Notes under the pieces: model-generated
What the model saw: the letters and a program-made list of their open reading frames with translations, nothing else
Told to the model about the DNA's origin: nothing
The model's database searches: none
Part shown: positions 35,012 to 46,435 of the stretch, piece after piece
Layout: each line of letters opens with the position of its first letter
How positions within the stretch are numbered: position 1 is the first letter of the stretch
Made by a program: the position numbers and the translations under genes
Assembly (NCBI GenBank): GCA_020746875.1
Contig: JAGTJL010000004.1
Span: 992,001-1,056,000 of the forward strand
DNA length: 64,000 bases
Direction of reading: 5' to 3'
Origin: Rhexocercosporidium sp. MPI-PUGE-AT-0058
Taxonomy: Eukaryota; Ascomycota; Leotiomycetes; Helotiales

Positions 35012-35789
35012 TCATATAAGTGCGGGCGCCGCTTCCGCCTCGCCATCTTCAGTGATCTCAGCAGTTACCTCCTCATCCTCTGTCTCAACTCCAGTATACG
35101 CCGAATCTCTCTGTATTGCCATAGCCTGGACTTCCTTCGTAGCCCACGCCTTCCAAGACTCGTACGCCTTATCCTCGAGTTCCATTCCGACCTCAATAGC
35201 TCCCTTTCCGAAGTACGCCCCCGTCCATAATGCCTCCTCGTGCTGTACTTTTCGCTCGACTTCCTCCTCATGTCGTAGAGCATAGAACTCTTTGCGAGCT
35301 TGGTCGTATGCTTGACTGCTGCTCAGCCCGGTATTATTGATGAGCCATAGCTGCCGTTGAACAACGCTATCATGATGTTAAATCTTGGATCCGCATAGAA
35401 ATGATACCCAGAACACACCTCTCTCCATTCAGCTGTCTCCCAGGCTGCTGTATCCGGCTCCAATCGCACTTCTGACCATCCTTCCCATCATTTTCTAACA
35501 CGATCCGCGGCCTAGCCAACTCCCATGGGTGATCACCGTAGAACTCCAGCCGTAACTTATCCTCCTCGTACACGATCGGCTGTGGTCGAAACATTTTGCT
35601 GGGCTTGCGAATTTTTGACTTTCGCGTGACTTCTCGATGCTGCACAGGTTGAGTGCGAGTTAGGATCTCTGAAGGAGGGATCGATCCAATGGTCTTGAAC
35701 CACGGTGGTGGCTGACTTATGCTGCCCGTTTCGAGGAGTCGCGATGCTGTTTGGTAGACCCGTGAGGGCTTTAAGTTTAATCCCCTCAT
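35012..35789 (-). CDS. rsm25: Mitochondrial ribosomal protein mS23 (Rsm25)
   Basis: Two exons, 35789-35419 and 35366-35012, join in phase into 241 residues. The N-terminus MRGLNLKPSRVYQTASRLLE and the following PPPWFKTIGSIPPSEILTR are characteristic of fungal 37S ribosomal protein S25 of mitochondria. EEDKLRLEFYGDHPWELARPR and RQLWLINNTGLSSSQAYDQA follow in the usual order. The tail is acidic. The start is the ATG at 35789; the short in-frame extension upstream has no ATG, and a possible 5' UTR intron ends just before it. The protein is part of the small subunit of the mitoribosome. It is transcribed away from the PPR gene next door. Confidence 0.88.
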
Positions 35790-36093
35790 TGTGCCCGATA
35801 ATTTCAAGAGCTAGATATTATGTTAGATACTTGAAAGCGGCAGTAGCAGGAGAACTCACGGTGCCTAGGTGGAGGTTGAGGTTGGTGTTGATCGCATGGC
35901 CGACTTGGGTATTTTAGACCCCCCTCGGCAAATCCCGCCGCCGAAAATATTCCAGTCGCGACATATTTCACGTTGATAGAGCTCAATCCACCCCAATCAA
36001 CGCCCAACGCACACCGACCAAAATTTTGTGGTATTACCGCCTCCAATGCCTCTGCAGGGACGGTGACCATCGATTCAATATGTCAGGACGCTC
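35790..36093. promoter_or_regulatory. Shared divergent promoter of rsm25 and the PPR gene
   Basis: The 304 bp between the two start codons serves two genes with probable mitochondrial products. A GTGAGT donor on the minus strand at about 35856-35861 and a CTAG acceptor at about 35811-35814 could bound a 5' UTR intron of rsm25. Confidence 0.5.
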
Positions 36094-37959
36094 ATGTCCC
36101 TCTTTTGCAGCTCCTCCCCTTCGACGAGCAGGCCGATTCTGTCAAAGCTAGCTCCTCGACAAGTTCTGTCCTTCTTATACCCACGCGAACTGTCCAGGGG
36201 CGTACATCCTCAAGCTCGAGAACATTGCCGCAGAGCTTCTGGTCAGGTGGCATCAGCTTCAATTGGGGTTGAAGCATGGTTCATCCAATCTCTCGCAAAC
36301 GTGGGCAACAGCCACAGACATACTCGAAAACCTTTACAACCTACCACATTTTTCACGGCCACTCGACCCAAGATACCATTGAGGAATCGGGAATTACACG
36401 TTGTCACATTTCAAAGACATCAGCATACCGAGGATGGTGTCGAGGAAGCTCCGGGGGAGGGAGATGTTGATGATGTGGAGAATGCCGCGGAAGAGCTACC
36501 TCCAGAATCAAATCGAACTCGAGAGGAACTCTTGGAACTGGTAGACCAGTACCATGGCATACAAAATACGGATCAGCGCCCAATGTTCGAGCTGCCCCCT
36601 CGCAGTCCGCCGAGTGATGAACCAGATACCACTGTTCCCGACGAGCCAGAAGACGAATCGCCTCCTGATTATACCTGGCCAGCAGATGCCGAGACGAGCA
36701 TTTTGTTAGAGGAGCTTCGTACATACATCAAAGAATCGCCCGATAAAGATCCTCAAGAGATATACGAGTCCTACATGAGTCTTCCTGCACCGCGTGCACC
36801 ATATCTCCCTTCCAGCCTGCGACATGCCATGCTACACCATCTCGCAGTTGTAGAAAAGAAAGACGAACATTCTATGCTCCGATATCTATCGGTTGTTGAC
36901 GATATGAAACGTGCCGCTATTCCATTGACTGTGTCTGAATGGACCAGCGCCATCTCCTTCGTCGCCAGCTACGTTCACAAGATCACAGAAGTCGAGGTCG
37001 AGGCTGCACTTCAGATGTGGAGGGAAATGGAGCAGGTCTCAGGTATCAAAGGGAATGAAGCTACTTTCAATGTGCTTTTTGATGCAGCATGCAAGGCGGG
37101 CAAGTTCGTTCTGGCCGAAATGGTCTACAAAGAAATGGAAAGCCGCGGTCTCCCGGCTGATCGCTTTCACCATGTGAGCCTGATCTTTTACTACGGGCTC
37201 AAGCAGAATGCAGACGCCGCGCGAGCAGCATATAGAGCCCTGGTAGAAGCCGGTGAGATCGTGGATACTGTGGTTCTGAATGCCATGATATCAGCCCTCA
37301 TCCGAGCATCAGAACCAGCAGCGGCAGAAAATGTTTATGAACGCATGAAAAGAATGCATTTCGGACGGGAACATCCGGAACTACCCCTCAGGGACTGGAA
37401 AAAGCGTCGAGTGGTGAACCTCTCCCTTAAACGTCTAGGCAGTGTGTCTAAGACCGACCTCAAATTACGGGAAAAGTACCAAGGCGTCTCCATTGTTGCC
37501 CCGGATTTGCACACTTATCGTATCTTGATCAATTACTCCGCTGTCAAAGCCGGTGACCTCGAAATGACCGCCCGACTACTTAGCGAAATGAAAATGTTTG
37601 GCCTGGGCTTGCATGGGCTTCTCTTTCTAGCCGTTTTCAAAGGCTTTGCAACGCATGGCGGTGTACGATATTCGGAATGGGATGAATCCCGCCTAGAATC
37701 TGTATGGAATTCGCTGCTTAAATCGATTAATGATGGAGTAGAGGACGTGCAGTTGTCCAAATGGCTCGTCACATGGGCTCTGTATGCTTTTGGGAAGTGT
37801 TCGGGCAAGGCGAGGATGATGCATGCTTGGGAGGAGATTAGAGAGGTGTGGGCTGATATCACTGAACAGGAGCTTGAGTTTGTACTGGGGAATCTGAGAT
37901 CGGTCTTGGATGGGCCGGATTTCGTTGCCAAAAAGCGCGACTGGTTGCTTGGGATGTAG
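36094..37959 (+). CDS. Pentatricopeptide-repeat protein, probably mitochondrial
   Basis: An uninterrupted frame of 621 codons. The first 100 residues are rich in Arg, Ser, His and poor in acidic residues, as in a mitochondrial presequence; an acidic Pro/Glu-rich linker follows (about 115-200). From about residue 225 the protein is helical, with clear PPR units around 320-430: EATFNVLFDAACKAGKFVLA, DTVVLNAMISALIRASEPAA and VYERMKRMHFG, plus LHTYRILINYSAVKAGDLEM near 470. PPR proteins bind organelle RNA in a sequence-specific way and act in processing or translation. The precise start is uncertain because an acceptor-like TTGCAG lies just after the ATG. The target RNA is unknown. Confidence 0.83.
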   Translation: MSLFCSSSPSTSRPILSKLAPRQVLSFLYPRELSRGVHPQAREHCRRASGQVASASIGVEAWFIQSLANVGNSHRHTRKPLQPTTFFTATRPKIPLRNRELHVVTFQRHQHTEDGVEEAPGEGDVDDVENAAEELPPESNRTREELLELVDQYHGIQNTDQRPMFELPPRSPPSDEPDTTVPDEPEDESPPDYTWPADAETSILLEELRTYIKESPDKDPQEIYESYMSLPAPRAPYLPSSLRHAMLHHLAVVEKKDEHSMLRYLSVVDDMKRAAIPLTVSEWTSAISFVASYVHKITEVEVEAALQMWREMEQVSGIKGNEATFNVLFDAACKAGKFVLAEMVYKEMESRGLPADRFHHVSLIFYYGLKQNADAARAAYRALVEAGEIVDTVVLNAMISALIRASEPAAAENVYERMKRMHFGREHPELPLRDWKKRRVVNLSLKRLGSVSKTDLKLREKYQGVSIVAPDLHTYRILINYSAVKAGDLEMTARLLSEMKMFGLGLHGLLFLAVFKGFATHGGVRYSEWDESRLESVWNSLLKSINDGVEDVQLSKWLVTWALYAFGKCSGKARMMHAWEEIREVWADITEQELEFVLGNLRSVLDGPDFVAKKRDWLLGM

Positions 37960-38754
37960 GTTTATGTATGAGTTGCTCTACTGTACATATTTGGGAGTGG
38001 CCTGGATGAGCTGTATATTATTTGTACAGTACGGATACATAGCTGGGCATGTAAGTAAGTGCGCTTACTTGATTGCTGGAATAGCTACCATACCAGAAGA
38101 CGCCGTGCACACCTTGCATAGCATGACCAAGTGTGAATTGAGCTTATTTCATTGTAAGGAATAGAGCTGCATGAGGGTTGTCTTCTTCCGATGAAGAGAA
38201 AATGCAGTATATGGCGTTTCATTTGAGAGGGTGTCTTGTGGAGGCAATCAATGGGAGGAACATTGTCCACATTGGCCCTTCGTTTGGTACCTGCTGGAGG
38301 AGGCGCGGTACTGTCCAATCACTCATGTTCTCTCGAGTCACCAGAACCTCACATTATGTTTCGGGTTTCGTCCATCTACATAAGTACGAAAATGTGTCAG
38401 TCAGTCGTTCCAAGTCAGGCTGGGTTGGAGAGTGGCTGATAGAATTGAACCTGGACTTGCATGAAATTGTCCTTTTGTTCGCTTAAACACCCAATAAACA
38501 GCAGGATCATGACATCGGCGGTACGACTCTCCTAATCGTGGCTTTCTTTGGTTTGGCAAGGCTGAGCCAGAAACTACTTATATCAGAACCGGCTTTCCCT
38601 CTCTCAATCATTTTCGTCCTCTTCTCTTCTAATCATTTTCAACCCAACCTTTTTCTAGACTCCTCACTCCACTCATACTGAAAACCTATCTTCCACGAAC
38701 TGTCGCCTCTCCACACTTCACCTCCCTCCCCGTTGCCTTGCCTCCCCAGTCACC
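37960..38754. other. Intergenic region
   Basis: This 0.8 kb holds the 3' UTR of the PPR gene and the promoter of the Clr5-domain gene. The last 150 bp are C/T-rich, as in a fungal leader. A GTAC palindrome lies near 38022. No coding frame is convincing. Confidence 0.5.
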
Positions 38755-40558
38755 ATGTCTTGTTCATTTCCGCCCGCCCCTCACATCGATGCTTCGGTAC
38801 CTGAGAGTACGGAATTCAGTCGGCCAACTAAAGAAGATTGGATTCGTCATCGGGAGCTTCTCACGCAACTTTGGTCAGTCGAAAACAAGAAACTAAGTGA
38901 AGTTATGGCCATCATGAGACAACACGGCCACATAGCTACGTAAGTAAAGCCGCTCTCTTCATGCTATGTTCTATCTCCGTTTCTTACCAGGGCTGTCTGA
39001 GGATATCTTGATTCGTATCAGCGCGAGATACATCATAAGGCTATAAGAACTGACATGGATTAGCGGGAGGATGTACAAACACCACTTCAGTAAATGGAAT
39101 CTCGACAAGAAATTCAAGGAGCGCGATGCCGTCACCATTGTTCGAAAGAAGAGGCAGCGAGACGCAGATGGCAAAGATACCGAAATTTTGCTGCGCGGAA
39201 AGGCCATCAAGATGGAAGATGTGGACCGTTACCTGAAGCGGAGGAAAGGAGTTCCTATCAGCTTTTGTTCTCGAGCCTCTACGCCTTCAGACGTTGCCTG
39301 CAGGACGCCTCCTCCTACAGGATCATTTCAAGATCTTGATGACAGCCAAATAGATCAATTCAGCACTTGGTCAACCCTACCGCAAGAATCTTTGGACTAT
39401 GGAAGTTTCGTTGCCTCAGGAAGTTCCATGGAGCAACATGGGATTCAAAACTTCGATCTCATCGAGAACTTCATGTCATACCACTCGCGCATCTCCCCTT
39501 CACCTTCTCGGCCACAGCCTTTCATCGTACCAGAACAACTCTTCTCCTCAATCAAGTCATATTTCCATGGCTCTTTTGATAGCGGAACTTGGGTGGCAGA
39601 TGACAATGGCTATTGCTTCACCCTCAACCCCAGGGCTCGCACGATAAATCACTATCCAGCGGATCTCATGACATACTGTTTCATGGCCGTAGAATTGTTA
39701 AACAAGGGATCCATTGTTGAATTTGGTCGTATGCTATCAAAGGGATTTAGCATCATCGAAGATCTACTCCAAGCACAGCACCCAAGTACATTAGATTACT
39801 TCCTAAATGTCGTTGTCTTTTTCGTGGACCACAAAAAAATAGAAATCGCTTCCGTACTCCGCACCTATATTGGCCAATTGGCGATAAAGATCCTACCGAA
39901 AGACCACCCTTGGTACCAAATATGCTGGGCTCTCAGCATGGTCGAGGTGGAATCTTTCAAAGAAGTCATCACACAATCCTGGAAATACGCAATAGATACA
40001 TGGTCAAAATTACTCGGGCCATTCCACATCTCCAGTTTGAATTACCGCCTCGGCTTTATCGTTCGAGTATATGGCTATAAAGATCTTCTAGAGGAAGAAA
40101 GGATGCTCCGGAAATTGCTCGTGCAGGTTGAACAACAAGTTCCGAGCGTATCTCCTGTCCTCGTCACTCGCGTCATGGCGAACTTAGGGGACAATATTCT
40201 GGATCAGGGGAAACACGTCGAGGCCGAGAAGATAGGTCAAGCAATTCTATCACTGGCTCAACGAGATGAGAGATCTGTAGACATACAGGACAAGACGCGT
40301 ACTTTGGACATGGTAGCGAAAAGTCAATATGGCCAGGACAAGAATGATTTGGCTGAGATGAACTCGAGGGAGGCTATATGGTTGGTGTCTGAGAAATGGG
40401 GTAGGGAGGATCCATGGGTTATTGAACTAATGGCTCGTTTGGAGGAATGGCTTCGACAATGGGGGCGCGAGGAGGAGGCAGATGAATTAAAAGCAGAAAT
40501 GGAAAGCCTGTTGAAGCTTGACGAGATGGAGGAAGAGCTAGCTAATATTGTTTTCTGA
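38755..40558 (+). CDS. Clr5-domain protein with helical repeat region
   Basis: Two exons, 38755-38939 and 39064-40558, join in phase into 559 residues. The N-terminal Clr5 domain (about 22-85) runs through KEDWIRHRELLTQLW, LSEVMAIMRQHGHIAT, then MYKHHFSKWNLDKKFK across the intron; this domain is common in ascomycetes. A basic segment KRKGV-like with the RYLKRRKG run follows. Residues about 160-559 are helical and contain repeated pairs of helices such as LVTRVMANLGDNILDQGKHV and LDMVAKSQYGQDKNDLAEMN, reminiscent of tetratricopeptide repeats. Proteins of this kind are abundant in filamentous fungi and their roles are largely unknown. A regulatory or scaffold role is a guess. Confidence 0.8.
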
Positions 40559-41472
40559 ATAATGAGACCGAGATAGCCAAAGAGACGGGATGTGGTTCAA
40601 TGTGCATCTAAAAATGTCACTCGGAAGGCGATGGATGCATATGAGTTTTTGATGATTTATTCTTGATATCTTCTCCTTCTCATCAGACCTCTATCTTCTC
40701 CACCCTAGCGACGCACCATATCTACATCGTCGTCCCCTCGTCCCCTCACATACACTAGACTGCGCTCTCCCTTTGTGACCCGTATTGGCATCTCAGGTAC
40801 CAGCCGCCATATTCACAATTCGATCTCCTCTCCTCTCTCCTCAACCGTCAACCCTCGATAAAATACTCTATACACATCACCTCCTCTCCCTCCTTCTGTT
40901 TTACGCATCCGCTCCAAAGAGCCTTGAAGCGCCGATCCTGTATTATTTCCCCAATTATCCCTTTTTAAGAGCCCCAAGCCCAAACCCGGCCAATCTAGAC
41001 CAGACCAGGCACCAGGCTTTATTTCCACTCCATTCCATTTCCCAACACCAAAAAGCCAAAAAGTAAGAACAAAATAAAAGCTTTATCAAATAGACAATAA
41101 GGTTTATCAATCTCTTCTCTCTCCGTGATGACAGGAGGAAAAGATCTGGTTCGCGCAACGAAGCGAGAATACAAGAAAAAGACAAATGTTTGTACCAAAG
41201 CAGATTATGGTAAGGAGTGTGGGTGTATCGAGCGAGGCATTGCGTTGCCAAGGAGGGTGGGTATCTTTCGTTCTTTCCAATTCCAATGTCCAATTCTTTT
41301 GACGCAAGAAAAAACAGACGGTGGTTTTTCGTAAGATTCGTAAAGTTGGTTCGTTGGTACATCGCTGATAACAAAAAAAAAGCCTGGCTTTCTCGCACAT
41401 AATAGAGCTGATAATAGAAAACATGTTGTGGCGGCCCGCGAGGCAAGTCAAAATAAAAACAATCGCGTGTAT
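40559..41472. other. Intergenic region between convergent genes
   Basis: This 0.9 kb must contain both 3' UTRs. The plus strand at 40680-41050 is C/T-rich. Frames on both strands are short and have random composition. Confidence 0.5.
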
Positions 41473-43197
41473 CTAGGAACGCCCTAAACCGACAGGGAAT
41501 TTCTCGGCGAAGAACTTGAAGAGCTTCGCTTTCTTGCTGGGGCTGCGTTGCAGCTGCGCGGCGACTTGCACCATAGGACCGACGATGTCCTCGTCACCCA
41601 GTTGGGGGAACTTGCCTTCGCTTCGGGGGTCGTTAAGCGAGGGGATCTTGGTCATGATGTTGTTGTTGCCTCCATCGGCGAGGGTGGTGTGTTTCAGGGT
41701 CGCGAAGGCATCGCTGCCGCTCTCGACCGTGTTGGTGATGGTGAGTTCGTTGTTGTGCCTCCATGTCGCGTCGGTGGCTGCCCACTTCTCTTCCGTGAGC
41801 TTATAGGTCTTGGATGTCACGCCGTAGTGCTCCCCGGTTCGGACGAGGTGTTTCGTGTAGTTGCAGCGGGCAAGGTCCCAGTTTGCGCGCAGCTGTCGAC
41901 AGGCTTCGAGGTCAAAGCTCTCGGGGATGTAGGGTTCAGGGTAGATGGTAAAGTTTGCGTGGCCGAGCTTGTTGGCCCACTCGTCGTTTACATCGGCGAT
42001 GAGAATAGGAGGAATTTCGGATGATGGGACGAGATGGCCTGGGCGGCTGGCTGTGCTGCGGTGGAATGAAGATATCGATGGTTTGGTGCTAAGTGGTGGT
42101 GAGGGCATTCTTGGTAGTTGCGGGGTGGCTATCGCGCCAATTGGTGTGTTGGGTCCGGAGAATGGATCATGTGCTTCAGCGACGGAAGGTGATTGAAGGG
42201 GTGATTGCATTGATATTTGCTTGGTGTTTGCCGAGGCGTCCATCATCAAGGGGGGCAGAAGAGGCGTGGTAGCGAAGCCCTCTTCGTGATCTTCACTGTC
42301 TCGATTCGCTCTCTCAATGTCAATTGGAGCGGCCAGTGACAATGGGGCCTCGTCGCGGCCATCGAACACACTCTTGGTTGGGGTAGGAGGCATTGGAGCC
42401 TCGAATGCTTTGTCAATAGCTTGTCGTGCCGAGTTGGACACCGACGAAGAGCGGCTCGACGCGCCACGTGAAGCAGCATTTTCTCCCTGAGCTTCTGAGT
42501 TGATTGAAGCTGCACTCGATCCCTTTCTCATTCTCCATTTTCGCGAAAACGAAGGGAACCTGGTCCCAAATCTTGTAGCAAGACCAGTCAACGGCGACTC
42601 AACAGCTCTTCGCTTCTTGTTCCGTGGACTCGTCAAATAATCCCCATCACTGAAGAAACCATCGGCTAGGTCGTAATCGAATTCCTGTCGTATGGATAAT
42701 TGCACGGAACTCTGTGCCATGTTCCCTGATCGATGCGCGCATTGATAATTATCGCCTGTAATTTATTGACAAGCATTAGCTTTCGGCCCAAAACAATGTT
42801 TGTTGACAACCCCGCCTTGTTTCAACTTACACAAACAATCGTAGAGATCCTCCTCGTCGTCGAAGATGTCGAAATCCTCCTCTCTCTCTTGAGGTTCTTC
42901 CTGAACATCTGGTAATGATCGCTTGCTAGCTTTTGACCCTATGAAGGTAGGGCTGGACGGGCTGTCGGTTGTTGAATTGTGGTATGCGGACTCAATTGAA
43001 GAGGCGGAGCTGGGGTATCGCATATGCCCCCGCGTCGAGAAAGTTGGTGTTACTGGGGATGGAATGTCGGATGCTGAAGAGTTCTGCGTGTAGAATGATG
43101 ACGACCAAAGGTCTGTTTCCGCGTCGGACATGCTTTCTCTCTTCCTCCGCTCCTCTACCAGCTGCGGCAGCAGAAGTGGCTTAAGCTTGGGGCTCAT
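41473..43197 (-). CDS. Fungal Ser/Pro-rich protein of unknown function
   Basis: Two exons, 43197-42831 and 42755-41473, join in phase into 549 residues; the intron has a GTAAGT donor and an ACAG acceptor. Residues 1 to about 380 are Ser/Pro/Thr-rich and look disordered, with an acidic patch (EEDFDIFDDEEDLYDCLC, about 105-122) and basic clusters such as NKKRRAVE. The C-terminal part (about 375-470) looks folded: NDEWANKLGHANFTIYPEPY, then LRANWDLARCNYTKHLVRTG and EEKWAATDATWRHNNELT. The last 40 residues are basic with KKAKLFKFFAEKFP. I do not recognise a named family. The layout is of a conserved filamentous-fungal protein. Confidence 0.75.
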
Positions 43198-46100
43198 GGC
43201 TATTGTATTTTGATTTGGTGACTTTGGTATCGGGAAAAGGTGTGGCTGGTCGCATCCTTATAACGCGAACACAGGCATGGTGAAGTATCCGGTGTCTTGT
43301 AATTGAGTCAGGTGCTGATACGAACGTTCGCTGTATACGTGGTCACGGTCTGTTGGGATAGGTCGCTCGATTTCGTATTGTCCACGTAGGAGGGAGTTGA
43401 ATGGGCGTCGTTGTCGATGTGATGCTGCGAGGACTTTTTTTCTCCAATCAGACTTTGCTTCGCCTAAAACAGGTGGGCAGGGCAGGGTTTGTTTTGGTGC
43501 ACCAGTTACAGCGCTGGCTGTTGAATTTGCACTGCAGTGTTGGACGAACAATGGCGATTGAAGCTGTGGACGACGTGAAGCGACGTGATAGGAAGGGAGT
43601 GAGGGACAGCGAGGAGAGGAATTGGGAACGGAGGCAGAGGGCATGCGGAAGAGGGTTGGGGATGGGCATTGATTTTGTGCGTGCAGCACAGCACAGCACT
43701 TGCTCTGTTGTGATCCATCCATCGAGCCATCCTCGACCGTTGGGCTAGAGTACGGTACAGTACCGCAGGCACGCCGCCCATGTCCTTCACACCAACTTGG
43801 CCCACTAACTGATGGGGGAGCGAGTCCAAGCACGGGAGAACTTCCCCTAGCTCACCCAAGCTGGTTAAACCCCGAAGACTTTCCCCCTCTCTCCCTGGCC
43901 TCCCATCTTCCTCCTCCGTATCCATGCACTTGGCTTTTTGCCCCTGGTCAGCCAGCGCAAATCCCTGTGATGATAAGCTACGTAGTAGTACAGTAAATCG
44001 TTGGGTTCCTGAAGCCCAGAGCTTCTTCCGTCTTCCCATTACCGCATCTGGGATGGTGGAAACGTGAATCCGTAGATGTCCAGGGAGCTACTCAGTATCT
44101 ATATATCACGATATCACGGGCCCCCTTCCCTGATCATATCGTCTGGTCCTCTTACAGAAGTTGGCCTGTTCAGTCCAGTCGCTTGGATAACAAGATCGGA
44201 AGAGATCAGTAGCTTACCCCGTGTGCTGCTCTGATCATGGCCCGCCCCAGCAAGCCAGGAAGAGCCTGCAAAAAGAAGCTCTAGGAAATCCAGTGTTGGG
44301 GGGGCAAGGTTCGTTCTTCGCTGAGGAGCTTCCATCGGGCCCCTGCACCACGAAACGACGGGTCGATAAGCTCCCTGGTCCATATCCGCGGCCGTTTATG
44401 GCTGAATCCCGTCACTCTAGCGCCTAAAGCTTCCCTCCCATGTTGTGTGAATGGTGATGGCTGGGATCCTTCTTAGCGAGCCCTTGTTGAGCCTGCCCTG
44501 CTTGCCCTGCCGAGCAAGCCCCAGCTGCTTTCGCAGAGGACTTAACCAGAAGGGGCGCCGAGGAGGTTGCCGTACTCTAAAGTCTTCGACGGGATTCCAG
44601 TCCCCAGGCTGTGGGCCTTTCTGTGGAGCACGCTGGCAAGAGGGAACAGAGAGACACGAAAGCCTCGGAGCCTGAAGGAATGACCAGCGAAGAGCCAGCT
44701 CATGAAAGTCACAGGCACCCGGCTGAGACATACGGCCGGGTACCTGCACCTGAGAATTCCGACGATCTGTTCGTGGCCCAATTGAGTTGGTTTTGTTGTG
44801 TTTCATATCCACCCAAAAAGCCTCCCGTCGCTTTCTTCGGAAAGTTGTCACATCTCACGATGCTCACTACTGTGCGGCAACTGTAGCCCCAAAGATATGC
44901 GCCGAAGAGCACGAGGGATGACTTCATCGCACCTCGAGGAGGGTGTGGTGAAAATCTTGAAGCAGCTTCAGCACACCTTTTCGTTCTAGTCTTAGGTCCG
45001 CGGAAGATACCTCTTAAATCCCGACGGCGTATCTGATTGGATTGTGCCTGGCTACTAGAACAGGGTTTTGCCTGGCCACCCTGACCTGCCAGGAACAATT
45101 GAGTTCGTTACACAGGTCCATGCCTGAGGGTCCAGGAGTCCACCGGTTGCCCAGTCAGAAGTGGTACTTTATCAAAGAAGCAAACGAAGAAGAAAAATCA
45201 CAACCCACATGCCATGGTGCAAAGACCCAAAATTTGCCGAGAATGGTATGTCATGTATGGCGTCAATAATGAGTGGTGCATTGCAGCATACCAGCCGCCT
45301 TCTAAAGTCCTGGTGATTGCGATTTGTGTTGGGATCCGCCCCATCTCCCCCTTCACTGTTGACTGCTGAATCGTGAAAATTTCCTCGCTTTATACTTTCA
45401 GCGATCAGCCACCTGGCTGCGCTGCTCAGGACCCAGGATGAAGGTTCTCAGAAAGCTAAACATCCACCAGTGTTTCTGCGAAAAGTCTCTTGCGCCGAGA
45501 GGCTGACAGAGCGTTTGTCCGAGCATGTGCTAATACCATGACTGTGGGGGGACCGGAACGCTCACGGCTTCGCACCAAGGCGACTTTGGCTGCCGGCCCA
45601 CATGCTGATCGGGAAGTCCAGAACAGCCTGCAGAATTTTGGTACGGAAGCAACGACGGACTCGGCAAGTATCCACTAAATCACGGTTCGGTCGTGGATCT
45701 CCCCATCCGTCAACAGTGCAGATCTATGACTCTACTTCTATTACCGCTGAGACTCGTGCCGATTAATAACAGACAACGCAAGATGAAAAATCGAACTACC
45801 ATGAAATACTATTTGCCGTTCTCCTGGTGCCATTAAATTTACAATCGATCAATAAAAGATGTGATTTCGAGGCCCACCTCAGCTTTGCCAATATGGAATC
45901 GAAGGTCGAGACTTAATTGTGACGTTGTGATCCCCCACTACGCGTGACATCCAATTGGGGAGTTGTGATCGTCCGGTGTGTATCTCAAAAGATACACGTA
46001 GTAACAAGCTGCAAGCTGCATGAAGATTACATGGCAAGCTCCCTTGTCACTTGCCATTATTTGCAGCCGTTAATTCTCCGAGAGAACTCCTGCCGAGCTG

Positions 46101-46435
46101 TCTTTAGACGCAGCCCATCAAATGCGACGACGTACTGATTAAATATGTCAAGACAGTGTTAGTACATTGGAAAGCGCAGAGCAATTTTTAACAATCATCC
46201 CGTCAGCCGCAGTACTATCGAGAGCATGTTGGAACTGTAACGAACTCGGAAGTAGGGGCCAACTTGGCAGTGATAGGAAGCGCATTGTCACTTGTCAATT
46301 CCTCTTTATGCACATGATTTTGCGGATGCAACACTCCAAGCTAGAGAGAAAGCCTGGATTTGATTCAGCTAAATGACAAGCATGCGGAGCACATGGTAGC
46401 TCTCATGCTACTGCTCGTAAGCGATGCCTAGGTGG
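43198..46435. other. 3.2 kb intergenic region
   Basis: The left edge is the promoter of the Ser/Pro-rich gene and the right edge the 3' UTR of the polynucleotide kinase gene. Many frames of up to 190 codons overlap on both strands; none has consistent splice sites or a motif. The sequence at 43750-43770 is a GTAC palindrome cluster, and a short direct repeat of ATATCACG lies at 44105-44117. Confidence 0.45.

Noticed and set aside
43258..43833. 191-codon minus-strand frame and overlapping frames
   Set aside because: Several frames of similar length overlap on both strands with Cys/Pro/Ser-rich random composition.
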